Assembly (NCBI GenBank): GCA_964534275.1
Contig: CAZHQG010000006.1
Coordinates: forward strand, 62,001-126,000
Length of the DNA: 64,000 nucleotides
DNA from: HRBIN30 sp964534275
Lineage (GTDB): Bacteria; Desulfobacterota; Binatia; HRBIN30
Reading direction: 5' to 3'
Position numbers and translations under genes: made by a program. Below the pieces are notes generated by a model. That model was not told the DNA's origin. It made no database searches and worked only from the letters and a program-made list of their open reading frames with translations. Shown piece by piece: positions 8,763-17,668 of this stretch (positions are counted from its first letter, which is position 1; the number at the start of each line of letters is the position of its first letter).

Positions 8763-8791
8763 TAGCAGCCTGTGGAAGACCTGGCTGCCAG
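8763..8791. repeat. dispersed repeat, CAGCCTGT type, copy 2
   Basis: 29 bases starting TAGCAGCCTGTGGAAGACC and ending TGGCTGCCAG, with 25 of 29 matches to the block at 2174-2202. It lies just upstream of the VOC gene start. Confidence 0.6.
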
Positions 8792-8990
8792 ACGGACCAA
8801 GACTCGAGCAGTCAGCGCGAAAAAGTTTTCGTTTCGGGTCGGTCTCTCTCGCACGGCAACGGTGCGGGAGAGCGCGGCCGACCGAGAGTCGCTACCGAAC
8901 GCTGCGTTGTTCCGGCTTGCGCTGGTTCGTCGATGTTTGCCAGTTCGCCGGCACGTTCGACCGTTCGCATGACGTGCGCTCGATACCAGT

Positions 8991-9020
8991 TGTAGGGGCG
9001 GTTCGCGAACCGCCCCTACA
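8991..9020. repeat. perfect 30-base GTAGGGGCG palindrome, copy 2
   Basis: Two 15-base arms without a loop: TGTAGGGGCGGTTCG followed directly by CGAACCGCCCCTACA. The outer nine bases of each arm are the same as in the element at 2224-2251. It lies in an intergenic region and no T-run follows. Confidence 0.75.
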
Positions 9021-9301
9021 ACACCCGGCGAGGGCCACGGCGCACCACGTCCGCGGTGCAAAGGTGGTGACGGGCAACCACACGCGTGCGACGATTTTCA
9101 GGTAACGGCACCGCCGTGCGCCCATCATGCCGTGCGTGCAGCCGCGTGCGGTGTACCACCAAACAGGGCGGCACGCCCGGCGTGCTAGGAGCGCTGCTGG
9201 CCACTCGCTGGTCGAACGCGGCGTTCGCGCGAACGCTGTTGCCGCGAAGCCCGGATGGGCGGATCGCCGGCTCCTCGGCGCTTAACGACCGAAGTTTACG
9301 G

Positions 9302-11329
9302 TCAGTTGCGGTCGATCACGGTGAAGCTGATCGAGCCCATGTTGTCCGCGGGTGTCGGTTCGGAATTGCCAGGAGCGACGGTGTGTGCAGCCACAGCGAT
9401 GGCGCAGCCGGGCGCAGCCGCTCTGGTGAAGCGAAGGAGCACGCGTGCAGTTCGCGTCCGCCCGGCTGCAATCAGCGCGCGGTTTTGATCGCCCCACAGT
9501 GAGCGTTCGAAGTCCGGAGCACTGGCAACAGTTCCCGGCGGGCAGGTGCCGTCGGTCACCAGCAGCTCTGCTAAGTGGCCGCGTGGCTCCGCTGTCGCGT
9601 CTGTGTCTGCATTGCGGACACGAAGGCGCAGCCAGCGAAAGTTCTCTTGGCTTCCTTTGGGGATCACGACTCGTTGTGCCGGTGGCAAGACGATGGCTGT
9701 GTCGTGCGCCAAGTGCGACGAAGGCGGCCACACAACCGAGACGGTTGCAGTGCGGGTCCGGCTGCTTTGCTGATCGGACGCTGTCAAACTCAAGAGATAC
9801 GAACCGGGCTCGAGGTATAAGTGTCGTGCCGTGAATCCGTTGGCGCTCGGGGTGCCGTCGCCAAAGTCCCACCGGTACGTCAAAGGGTCGCCGTTTGGGT
9901 CGACGGAGCCGTACGCAGAGACACCGAACCAAGTGCCAACGATGACCTCGCGATTTGGGCCGGGATCTGGCCATGGCCGGTGGTTGGTGGCAGTGAACGG
10001 AGTTTCGTGCGCACCGATATCCGGGGCGAATCCGAAGGAACGCGGGGCGCCGCTCACGTCGCTGGAGAGCGGCAGCAAAGAACCTCGATCCACCGCAGGA
10101 CTCGTCGGTGACGGTGTGTAGGTGCTGACATCGGCGAACTCCGGATCTACAGCAAGCGAGCCCGCACCCGTGCCGGTTTGCGCCTGGTAGTTGCCAGAAT
10201 TGATGTCTTGACCGCGAAAGACTCGCGTGCCGCTTTTTTGGCGGAACACGATCGCATCGGCTGTGGAATCGGGCCGAAAGAACAAGTTCCGCTCTTCGAA
10301 GAACGTCACGCCGCTTTCGATTTCTGCGAGTTTTCCAGGCCCGCTCAAAATGGAATTGCGGATCGACGCAGCGTATGGAGTGGTGCTGAAGCCTTCCATC
10401 GGCGAGCGCAGCAACAGCTGTGTTCCACGATTCTCCGCAAGCGTCGCGTGAAGCAGCTCGAGCGAGACGCTGTCGGCGCTCACGTTGGTTGCCACCACGC
10501 CTGTCCGGTTACGGGCGACGACCGAGTTGGTCAACCGTCCCCCTTGGTACAACTTCATGCCTGCGCAGCCGTTGTCGGTTGCCCAGGTGCGGTCCAGGAA
10601 AACGTCGCGAGCCGCAAGGTCGAACCCATCCTCGCCGTTGGCGATGGCACGGCAGCGACGGCACCGAAAGCCGGAAACGTCTTGGTCGGCGATAAAGCCG
10701 TCGGCCTCTCCGTTGCAGGCTTCGCCGTCGTCGTTGGCGATCGAGTCGGTGTCTTCGAACTCGACCTCGCGACTCCCTTGGTACACGCGGATTCCGTGGA
10801 CACTGTTGGCTTCGACAACGCTCGATTGCACAAGGATCGCGTGCGCGCCCGCGATCCAAATCCCGACGCGGTTCCGATGGATGTGGAGATTCCGCAGCAC
10901 GATATGGTGGGCTCCAGGACGCAAGAACACGCTTTCGTGAAACCCACCGCGAATTTCAAAGCCATCGATACGCAGATGTCCGGCCCCGTTGCGAATGTCA
11001 AAGGCGCTCAGGCTGAGTTCCGGGTTGGGTGACTCGAGCACGGCACCAGGTGAGGCAATGATCTCCAGGGGTAGTTCGGCAGTACCCCCAGAGGGAATCA
11101 CGACCGATTCGCGATACAAGCCAGGTTGCACGACGATCGTATCGCCCGGGCCCGTGCGATTCACTGCTTGCTGGATGGTCCGCCAGGGGTTTTCCAGAGT
11201 GCCGGCCGCAGCGTCGTCGCCTGAGGGGGCGACGAACACTGTGGCAGCATCGCTCTCGTGCGCAAAGAGCGCCCAGCATAGGGCCCAGAGAGCAAACAAA
11301 AACATCCGCAAACGAGAAGGAGGAGCCAT
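9302..11329 (-). CDS. secreted parallel beta-helix protein with PKD domain
   Basis: A 675-residue exported protein of unknown function. An N-terminal signal peptide ends near ESDA (residue 28). Residues about 30-420 form a pectate-lyase-like right-handed beta-helix: a start typical of such proteins (VFVAPSGDDAAAGTLENPWR), then repeated turns of the N-x-V-G-I-x-V kind. The segment closing with DIGAHE is common in these proteins. Residues about 455-540 are a PKD domain (DPNGDPLTYRWDFGDGTP). The C-terminal 120 residues look like another beta domain. A four-Cys knot (FRCRRCRAIANG and nearby EACNGEADG) sits in the helix. Possible roles are polysaccharide binding or cleavage, but no catalytic signature is clear. 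Confidence 0.8.
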   Translation of the reverse strand: MAPPSRLRMFLFALWALCWALFAHESDAATVFVAPSGDDAAAGTLENPWRTIQQAVNRTGPGDTIVVQPGLYRESVVIPSGGTAELPLEIIASPGAVLESPNPELSLSAFDIRNGAGHLRIDGFEIRGGFHESVFLRPGAHHIVLRNLHIHRNRVGIWIAGAHAILVQSSVVEANSVHGIRVYQGSREVEFEDTDSIANDDGEACNGEADGFIADQDVSGFRCRRCRAIANGEDGFDLAARDVFLDRTWATDNGCAGMKLYQGGRLTNSVVARNRTGVVATNVSADSVSLELLHATLAENRGTQLLLRSPMEGFSTTPYAASIRNSILSGPGKLAEIESGVTFFEERNLFFRPDSTADAIVFRQKSGTRVFRGQDINSGNYQAQTGTGAGSLAVDPEFADVSTYTPSPTSPAVDRGSLLPLSSDVSGAPRSFGFAPDIGAHETPFTATNHRPWPDPGPNREVIVGTWFGVSAYGSVDPNGDPLTYRWDFGDGTPSANGFTARHLYLEPGSYLLSLTASDQQSSRTRTATVSVVWPPSSHLAHDTAIVLPPAQRVVIPKGSQENFRWLRLRVRNADTDATAEPRGHLAELLVTDGTCPPGTVASAPDFERSLWGDQNRALIAAGRTRTARVLLRFTRAAAPGCAIAVAAHTVAPGNSEPTPADNMGSISFTVIDRN

Positions 11330-11479
11330 CGGTTCACCCGAGAGCGAAAGTTATGCCCATCGGGATGGAACCGCTTCCTATGAGGAAGGAACAACTCGCC
11401 CCGTGTCGCGGACCGTTAACACGGTGCCGATTGTGCTTGGGTCGCTAGGTGCTCGCCGTGACCCAGGACGCAATACGGT

Positions 11480-11968
11480 TTAACGTCCCTCTGGATTGGA
11501 AAGCGTTCCTCCGGGAGCTCGGACCGGCTGGCCTGCGAGGTCGGTGCCGGGTTGCAGACAGAGCAATCGGACGCGTCCCGTCGCGACGATGCGGCCTTGG
11601 TCGTCCCGTGCAGTGGCCTCCCAGAGTTGGCTCCTTCGGCCCCGAGTGATGGGTTTGGCCGTGACACGGATCGTGGTTCCGGCGCGCACGGCACGGACAA
11701 AGCTGGTGTGATTCTCGACACCCACGACCGCTAGCCCATTCTCCAGGGCATCGAGTCCGGCGCCCGTGGAGCAAGCGGTTTCGATGGTAGCGCAGTGCAT
11801 GCCGCCATGTACGATGCCGTAAGGCTGCAAGTGACGTTCGTCGACTTGATATTCGAGGATTACCTCGTCGCGCGAGGCTGAAATCAGACGCACGCCCATG
11901 GTTTGATCGAAGCCGCGCATCATCGAGGCAGCGACACTCGTGCTGAGGTCTTTGCTCTGATCGTTCAT
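11480..11968 (-). CDS. PaaI-family hotdog thioesterase
   Basis: A 162-residue single hotdog-fold protein that probably hydrolyses an acyl- or aryl-CoA. The family motif is GIVHGGMHCATIETACSTGA (HGG followed by spaced small residues), then GVENHTSFVRAVRAGTTIRV, the conserved segment after the central helix. Beta strands at the end carry ATARDDQGRIVATGRVRL. The C-terminal tail of about 25 residues is Pro/Gly-rich and probably disordered. It stands alone between a secreted protein gene and the divergent opgG gene. The substrate is unknown. Confidence 0.85.
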   Translation of the reverse strand: MNDQSKDLSTSVAASMMRGFDQTMGVRLISASRDEVILEYQVDERHLQPYGIVHGGMHCATIETACSTGAGLDALENGLAVVGVENHTSFVRAVRAGTTIRVTAKPITRGRRSQLWEATARDDQGRIVATGRVRLLCLQPGTDLAGQPVRAPGGTLSNPEGR

Positions 11969-12318
11969 GAATTCTGCGTATATCTGAAAGCGGACTTAGT
12001 GCTAGTGGTGCCCATCCGTTGTCAAAATTGTACGCACCGTACTGGCGTGGTAGCCGAAATGGCTCAGGCTCGCGGCCGATCTGATGCAGAGCTGACGACG
12101 CCGAGGGTAGTGCCGAATGGGCGACAAGGCTCCAACCGAGTGGCGAGGGCGAGCTTTGTGCAAGCTCAGGCGGACTGCCCATGCCATGGTTTCCGCGATC
12201 TTCAGAGGTGAGCGCGTGCGGTCGAACACGTAGGTGCAGGAGGCGCTGCGGACGCTATACGTGCACGGCTAGTTTTCGACGACAGGGATGACACTCGCAG
12301 AAAGACGGGAGGGCGTTC
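11969..12318. other. divergent intergenic region before opgG
   Basis: 350 bases between the minus-strand thioesterase gene and plus-strand opgG. It must contain divergent promoters, but I see no clear -35/-10 match. A GGGAGG ribosome-binding site for opgG is at about 12307. No gene or structured RNA was recognised. Confidence 0.45.
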
Positions 12319-13830
12319 GTGCGACCGCGAAGTAGCTGGTGGTGGAGGCTGATGGTGGTGGTCGTCGCGATGTGCGTTGGCCGATCCGCCTCGGCGTTTT
12401 CGTTTGCAGACGTCGTGGAAAAGGCCCGGGCTCTTGCCGGCCAGCCGTTTCACGACACGAAAGAAAGAGTGCCACAGTGGATGCTGGACATGACCTACGA
12501 CCAGTGGCGCGACATTCGCTTCCGCCCCGAGCAGTCGTTGTGGCGCAAGGAAAACCTTCCCTTCGAAATTCAGTTTTTTCACCTGGGGTTGTACTACCCC
12601 CGACCGGTTTCCATCAACGTCGTGGACCGCGGGCAGGTCGAGCATGTGCGTTTTTCGCCGGCCTTGTTCGACTACGGCAAGAATACCTTTGCGGAACAAA
12701 TTCCGGATGACATTGGCTTTGCTGGGTTTCGGGTGCATTACCCAATCAAGACACCGACGTACAAAGACGAAGTGATCGTGTTTCTGGGGGCGAGTTATTT
12801 CCGGGCTTTGGGGCGGGATCAGATTTATGGTTTGTCCGCTCGGGGGTTGGCGATCGACACGGTGGAGCCAGAAGGCGAGGAATTTCCCTACTTCATCGAG
12901 TTTTGGTTGGTCCGGCCAGAGCCGAACGCAACCCACCTCGTGATTTATGCGCTGATGGATAGCAGCAGCGTCAGCGGCGCATATCAGTTTCGGGTCACGC
13001 CCGGAGTGGAAACGCGTGTGGACGTAGAGGCGCACTTGTTCTTTCGGAAAAATGTAAAAAAGCTCGGCCTGGCCCCCCTGACGAGCATGTTCTTTCACGG
13101 CGAGAACACGACCCGCTGCTTCAACGATTTCCGACCTGAAGTGCACGACTCGGATGGCTTGCTGTTGTTCAGTCGTTCAGGGGAATGGCTCTGGCGGCCC
13201 CTGGACAATCCAGAGCATATCCATGTGAGTGCTTTCCAGCTCGATGACCCTCGGGGTTTCGGTTTGCTGCAGCGCGACCGCGATTTTGAACACTACCAAG
13301 ACCTCGAGGCCCGATCGGAGCTACGGCCGAGTGCGTGGCAAGAACTGTACGGCAACTGGGGAGCAGGGGCGGTGGAACTCATCGAGCTTCCGACGGATTC
13401 GGACATCCACGATAACATTGTCGCGTACTGGCGACCGCGGGAATCGCCGCGCCAAGGGGACCGCAAGGAGCTACGCTACACGATTTACTGGTACGGGGAC
13501 GATCCTACTCGCCCGCCTGGGGGGCGTGTCGTGGCCACGCGCCAGGAGCGCACCAAAGAGGGAGCTCAGCGGTTTGTTGTAGACTTTGCGGGTGACGAGC
13601 TACGCAAGCTCGACGCTGGGAACCCACCAGAGGCGGTTTTGACCGTAGCCTCCGGTCCGGAGTCGGGAGAAATTATCGAGCACCACGTGGTGAAAAACCC
13701 GGTCAACGGGTCCTGGCGAGTGGGGCTTCAAGTGCTTCCGCGTTCGAAGCGGCCTGTGGAGCTGCGAGCGTTTTTGCGGCGTGGGAAGGATGTGCTTACG
13801 GAAACTTGGTCCTACACGTACTTGCCCTGA
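12319..13830 (+). CDS. opgG: OpgG/MdoG-type periplasmic glucan biosynthesis protein
   Basis: Periplasmic protein needed for synthesis or branching of osmoregulated periplasmic glucans. The signal peptide is at residues 1-26 (MVVVVAMCVGRSASA). The large beta-sandwich domain matches OpgG: LAGQPF, RFRPEQSLWR, FEIQFFHLGLYY, GFRVHYPI, FLGASYFRALG and a Tyr/Asp-rich WLVRP block. The segment APLTSMFFHGENTTR and HDSDGLLLFSRSGEWLWRPL are also typical, and the C-terminal Ig-like domain ends in TWSYTYLP. About 503 residues, the usual length. GTG at 12319 follows GGGAGG. Usually opgH (the glucosyltransferase) follows, but here a YihY-family gene does. Confidence 0.93.
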   Translation: MRPRSSWWWRLMVVVVAMCVGRSASAFSFADVVEKARALAGQPFHDTKERVPQWMLDMTYDQWRDIRFRPEQSLWRKENLPFEIQFFHLGLYYPRPVSINVVDRGQVEHVRFSPALFDYGKNTFAEQIPDDIGFAGFRVHYPIKTPTYKDEVIVFLGASYFRALGRDQIYGLSARGLAIDTVEPEGEEFPYFIEFWLVRPEPNATHLVIYALMDSSSVSGAYQFRVTPGVETRVDVEAHLFFRKNVKKLGLAPLTSMFFHGENTTRCFNDFRPEVHDSDGLLLFSRSGEWLWRPLDNPEHIHVSAFQLDDPRGFGLLQRDRDFEHYQDLEARSELRPSAWQELYGNWGAGAVELIELPTDSDIHDNIVAYWRPRESPRQGDRKELRYTIYWYGDDPTRPPGGRVVATRQERTKEGAQRFVVDFAGDELRKLDAGNPPEAVLTVASGPESGEIIEHHVVKNPVNGSWRVGLQVLPRSKRPVELRAFLRRGKDVLTETWSYTYLP

Positions 13831-13841
13831 ACGAGGTTCGT

Positions 13842-15119
13842 GTGGGCTCCGCGAGCTGGCGGTGGGTAAAACGCGTTTGGGTGCTTCTGCGGCACGTTGG
13901 TGTACGCTTTTATGAGGACGATTGTTTAACGCGTGCCTCGGCGCTGGCGTACACCTCCCTCCTGTCGTTGGTGCCCTTTCTGGCCGTTGTGTTTGCGGTC
14001 CTGAAAGGGCTTGGATTTCCCCGACGGATCGAGCCTTACATTTTGCAGCGATTTGCCTTGCCCCCAGAGACGATGGCAACGATCATCGACGCCATCGAAC
14101 GGACCAACGTGGGGGTGCTCGGAGTTGCCGGTGCGGCTTTGCTCGTGCTTTCGGTGATGAGTGTTCTCGGCAGCATCGAGGCTGCCTTGAACCATGTTTG
14201 GCGGGTTCCAGAAGGGCGCCGCGGGTGGCGGCGCGTGAGCGATTACCTGGGGTTGGTACTGCTCACGCCGTTCCTTCTCCTGGCTGCAATCGCTTTGACC
14301 TCGTCCTTGCGCCTCGGACACGTTGTGCACTTGGCGGAGCGTGTACCCTTCGCGGGCGAGTTGGTGCGCTGGTCGCTGTCTCTCGTTCCGGTGGTGTTGA
14401 ACACCGTCGGCTTGGCCGTTCTCTATGCGTTGCTTCCAAACCGCCGCCCAAATTGGAAAGCGGTTGCCTTCGGAGCCTTCGTGGCGGGGGCGCTTTGGCA
14501 GCTCGTGCAATGGGGGTACGTGAGTTTGCAAATCGGTGTGGCGCGTTATAGCGCTCTGTATGGGGCTCTCGCGCAGCTTCCGATCACCTTGGTTTGGCTG
14601 TATGCGAGCTGGGCAGTATTTTTGTTTGGCGCCGAGGTAGCGGTGGTTGCGGAGTGGGGTGCAGCCGACGTGCACGAACGACGGTGGCGCCGCAGCACGC
14701 TGGCGTTGCAGGTATTGTCTTCCGTGTGGGCTGCGTTCCTGACGCCGCAACACCGTGGCGTGGATCCGCTGATGTGGGCCCGGCAGTACGGAGTGGCGAG
14801 TAGCGAAGCTTTGGATCTGTTTCGCACGATGGCACAATGGGGGTGGCTCCAGTGTAGTGGAGATCGGGAGCAATACACGCTGGCTCGACATCCACGGACA
14901 TTCGAGTGGAACCGGCTTGCGCAGCTCGACTGCGAGGTCACCGCGCAGAGGCTCGACGACGCCGTGGTGCAGTGGGGCGAGGAACTGTGCCGCCAAGTGG
15001 AGTTCGCATGGACGAAGTTCTGGGAAAGCGATGTGGCCGGGAGAATCTTCGGGGATGCGGCACGAGGCGACGACAGCCGAAACACTCTGCAGTCGTCAGG
15101 AAAATCGCTAAAGAGTTAG
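13842..15119 (+). CDS. YihY/BrkB-family integral membrane protein
   Basis: About 425 residues. The N-terminal half is a YihY/virulence factor BrkB domain with six membrane spans, starting at the diagnostic CLTRASALAYTSLLSLVPFLAVVF. Further spans include VAGAALLVLSVMSVLGSIEAAL and the TLVWLYASWAVFLFGAEV motif near residue 270. These proteins were once wrongly called ribonuclease BN; their transport function is not settled. The C-terminal 150 residues are soluble and winged-helix-like. GTG at 13842 has GAGG five bases upstream, and the gene follows opgG by 11 bases, so the two may share a transcript. Envelope context fits. Confidence 0.85.
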   Translation: MGSASWRWVKRVWVLLRHVGVRFYEDDCLTRASALAYTSLLSLVPFLAVVFAVLKGLGFPRRIEPYILQRFALPPETMATIIDAIERTNVGVLGVAGAALLVLSVMSVLGSIEAALNHVWRVPEGRRGWRRVSDYLGLVLLTPFLLLAAIALTSSLRLGHVVHLAERVPFAGELVRWSLSLVPVVLNTVGLAVLYALLPNRRPNWKAVAFGAFVAGALWQLVQWGYVSLQIGVARYSALYGALAQLPITLVWLYASWAVFLFGAEVAVVAEWGAADVHERRWRRSTLALQVLSSVWAAFLTPQHRGVDPLMWARQYGVASSEALDLFRTMAQWGWLQCSGDREQYTLARHPRTFEWNRLAQLDCEVTAQRLDDAVVQWGEELCRQVEFAWTKFWESDVAGRIFGDAARGDDSRNTLQSSGKSLKS

Positions 15120-15273
15120 GCCACGTGTCGTGGTTCCCTGCACGTTGGAAGCAGCGACCTTGCTTGCATTTGCATCGTTGGCTCGGCAGAGGGTAAGGAG
15201 ACTAACGTTGGAGGCGAGCGAAGAACGGCCTCTCTGATTGCGTCACCCAAGGAGAACGAACGGAGGAGTTGAA

Positions 15274-16980
15274 ATGGAAAAACTATTGCGTGTGAACATG
15301 ACAGACCTGACCTGGCGGGAAGAACCGTTTCCTGCGGAGTGGAAGTTCCTTGGTGGTCGCGGACTCAGCGCGAAGATTCTTTTGAAGGAAGTCGACCCAC
15401 GATGCGATCCTCTTGGACCCGAGAACAAAGTCATTTTTGCTCCTGGCGTACTTTCGGGCACCATGGCCCCGACGTCTGGGCGCATGAGCGTTGGTGCGAA
15501 AAGTCCGCTGACTGGCGGAATCAAAGAAGCCAACTCGGGTGGCCAAGCAGGTCAGAAGTTGGCACGTCTGGGGTACCGGGCATTGATTGTCGAGGGAAAA
15601 GCAAAAGATCCGACCAAGCGATACTTGGTCGCGATCGACAAAAACGGAGTGCAAATCCGCGAGTGTCCCGAACTGGCCGGTCTTCGCACCTACGCCGCGT
15701 CGGAAAAGTTGAGCCAGATGTTTTCAGCGCGGGCGGCGTTTATTCTTTGCGGTCCGGCCGGGGAGAAGGGTTTTTCCGGCGCCAGTGTGGCGTTCACCGA
15801 CGAGGGGAAGCGCCATCCTGCCCGTCATGCGGCACGTGGGGGTTTGGGCGCAGCCATGGGGGCAAAGGGGCTCAAAGCGGTCGTCGTCGATGACGAGGGT
15901 ACGCAGGCGCGAGCCCCAGTGGACGCTGCGGGGTTCAAGCAATACGTGGCGAAGCTCACCAAGGAATACAAAGCCGGCCCTCAGTTGTTTCAGTTTGGCA
16001 CCTCGGCGACCGTGCCCTTGGCGAACATGATGAGTACCTTTCCCACACGCAATCGCCGGGCAATGCAGTTCGAACATGCGGACAAACTCGATGGAGCCCG
16101 CATTGTGCAGAACTTTGCCACGCGGGGCGGCGGTATGCACCACTGTATGACCGGCTGCATTGTGAAGTGCTCCAACATCGTCCACGACGCCAATGGGCAG
16201 TACGTCACGTCGGCGCTGGAGTTCGAAACGTTGGCCCTTTGCGGTTCGAACTGTTGTATTGGGGACTTGGACCAGGTGGCGCGGATCGACCGCATGTGCG
16301 ATGAGCTGGGTCTCGACACGATCGAAACCGGTGGTGCCATTGCCGTGGCGATGGATTGCGGCGCCTTGCCGTGGGGTGACGGAGAAGCCGTGCTCGCGTT
16401 GCTTGATAAAGTCGACAAGGGTGACGAGCTGGCAGAAACCATTGCCCGCGGAGTCGTGGCGACGGCCAAGCGATTTGGGATCAAGGACCGCATTCCGGCC
16501 ATCCAGGGGCAAGGAATTCCGGCTTGGGAGCCGCGCACGTTGAACGCCACCGGCATTACCTATGCAACCAGTGCGATGGGCGCCGACCATACAGCGGGTT
16601 TGGTGATCGCGCCGGTTGCCGACCTTGCGCGGGCGTCTCAGGAGGCGCAGCTCATCAATGCCTTGTGCGACTCGAGCGGCTTTTGTCAGTTCCAGCAGCC
16701 GACCATCGAAGACATCCGCACACTGTACAATTACTTCTTTGGCTCGAACTTGAGCTTCGAGGAGGCGGCAGATCTTGGCTGGCAGTGCATGGTCGATGAG
16801 TGGGAGTTCAACCGCCGGGCGGGATTCAAACTGGAAGAGGCGGACGTGCCAGAGTGGCTCCGCACCGAGCCTGTGCCTTCGAATGGCGCTGTGTTTGCCG
16901 TGCCACGAGAAGAGATGCAGCGCGTATTCCAGCGGATGCCAATTTCGGACGAGCTCCGCACGATGAAAGCTGTTGGTTAA
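15274..16980 (+). CDS. aldehyde:ferredoxin oxidoreductase family (tungstopterin) enzyme
   Basis: Oxidises aldehydes (or a related substrate) at a tungsten- or molybdenum-bis-pterin centre, passing electrons through a 4Fe-4S cluster. The N-terminal pterin domain has FLGGRGLSAKILLKE (residues 26-39), GVLSGTMAPTSGRMSVGAKS and ARGGLGAAMGAKGLKA (187-202). Cluster ligands are Cys291, Cys295 and Cys299 (HCMTGCIVKC) plus Cys471 (SSGFCQF). The first spacing is three residues rather than two as in Pyrococcus AOR, as I recall for YdhV-like members. 568 residues. ATG at 15274 follows GGAGGAG. No MoaD-like or ferredoxin gene is adjacent, so the electron acceptor is unknown. Confidence 0.92.
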   Translation: MEKLLRVNMTDLTWREEPFPAEWKFLGGRGLSAKILLKEVDPRCDPLGPENKVIFAPGVLSGTMAPTSGRMSVGAKSPLTGGIKEANSGGQAGQKLARLGYRALIVEGKAKDPTKRYLVAIDKNGVQIRECPELAGLRTYAASEKLSQMFSARAAFILCGPAGEKGFSGASVAFTDEGKRHPARHAARGGLGAAMGAKGLKAVVVDDEGTQARAPVDAAGFKQYVAKLTKEYKAGPQLFQFGTSATVPLANMMSTFPTRNRRAMQFEHADKLDGARIVQNFATRGGGMHHCMTGCIVKCSNIVHDANGQYVTSALEFETLALCGSNCCIGDLDQVARIDRMCDELGLDTIETGGAIAVAMDCGALPWGDGEAVLALLDKVDKGDELAETIARGVVATAKRFGIKDRIPAIQGQGIPAWEPRTLNATGITYATSAMGADHTAGLVIAPVADLARASQEAQLINALCDSSGFCQFQQPTIEDIRTLYNYFFGSNLSFEEAADLGWQCMVDEWEFNRRAGFKLEEADVPEWLRTEPVPSNGAVFAVPREEMQRVFQRMPISDELRTMKAVG

Positions 16981-17088
16981 CGCAACGCTCGCTAGTCGGT
17001 GGATTGTGGCAGGGCCGCGAGCAGGCAGTTATGGTGTCGCTTGCGGATGCAAAACGTAGAGCTCGGGAACCTGAGAAGGCACGTGGGA

Positions 17089-17331
17089 ATGACACGTGAG
17101 TCCGTCAAACGCTGGGCCCGGATCTTTGCGGGTTCCGCGCTGTTGGTGCTTGGATTCGTCGGGCTCTTCCTGCCTTTCTTACAAGGGGTGTTGTTTATCG
17201 TCGTTGGGTTGGCGCTTTTGAGTCCGGAAAGCGAACGGATCCGCCGGTTGGAGGAGTGGGTCCGCTCGCGCTGGCTCACCCGACGCGAGCAAAAGTCAGA
17301 GAGGGAGCAGTCGACTCATGACGCCAGATGA
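17089..17331 (+). CDS. small two-span membrane protein (PGPGW/DUF454-like)
   Basis: A protein of about 80 residues with two hydrophobic spans close together (FAGSALLVLGFVGLFLPFL and QGVLFIVVGLALLS) and a basic tail (RIRRLEEWVRSRWLTRREQ). The arrangement resembles the PGPGW/DUF454 small membrane protein families, but the Pro-Gly-Pro-Gly turn is replaced by PFLQG. ATG at 17089 follows GAGAAGG; ATG at 17047 is an alternative. Its last 14 bases overlap the next gene. Function unknown. Confidence 0.6.
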   Translation: MTRESVKRWARIFAGSALLVLGFVGLFLPFLQGVLFIVVGLALLSPESERIRRLEEWVRSRWLTRREQKSEREQSTHDAR

Positions 17332-17668
17332 AAAAGATCGATTGGGCCAAAAGCTCCGGGATGTGGAGCGCGCCCGCGAGGACCTGTACTTCGCGGAGCA
17401 GGACCGGAAACTCATCGAGAAAATGCGCCAGGCGAAGGCGGAGGAAATGGAGGCCCATATTCGCGAGCTCGCGCGGATGAGGTGTCCCAAGTGCGGTGTG
17501 CGCTTGCAGCATGTCGTGGAGCGAGGAGTTGCCGTCGAGGAGTGCCCACAATGTCGTGGGGTGTGGCTGGATCACGGGGAGCTCGAAACGATTGCCGGGG
17601 CTGAGAAAGAGGGCTGGATTGCTCGTTGGCTAAAAGGGGAATTTCGCCGTCCGTCCTCGGTCTCGTAA
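17318..17668 (+). CDS. zf-TFIIB-type zinc-finger protein
   Basis: 116 residues. The N-terminal 50 form a charged helix, probably coiled coil (LGQKLRDVERAREDLYFAEQ). The C-terminal part is a zinc finger of the zf-TFIIB family: MRCPKCGVRL and ECPQCRGVWLDHGELE give two CxxC pairs followed by the typical Trp-Leu-Asp-x-Gly-Glu-Leu. Such proteins are common in bacteria but have no agreed function. The start overlaps the preceding membrane protein gene, so the two are co-translated. It ends a plus-strand group that meets the minus-strand DUF1329 operon. Confidence 0.8.
   Translation: MTPDEKDRLGQKLRDVERAREDLYFAEQDRKLIEKMRQAKAEEMEAHIRELARMRCPKCGVRLQHVVERGVAVEECPQCRGVWLDHGELETIAGAEKEGWIARWLKGEFRRPSSVS

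Larger units (their letters stand above)
8740..9301. other. intergenic region with dispersed repeats
   Basis: About 560 bases between two minus-strand genes. It contains the second copies of both dispersed repeats (at 8763 and 8991) and a long imperfect inverted repeat around 8843-8881 (CTCTCGCAC facing GTGCGGGAG). The open frames here are repeat-derived and not credible genes. It would contain the promoter of the VOC gene, but none is obvious. Confidence 0.5.

Noticed and set aside
10178..11032. 284-codon plus-strand frame opposite the beta-helix gene
   Set aside because: The minus-strand frame has a signal peptide, beta-helix and PKD domain, so the opposite frame is a shadow.
12202..13146. 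314-codon open frame on the minus strand inside opgG
   Set aside because: It is antisense to a clear OpgG protein with conserved blocks; the composition is shadow-like.
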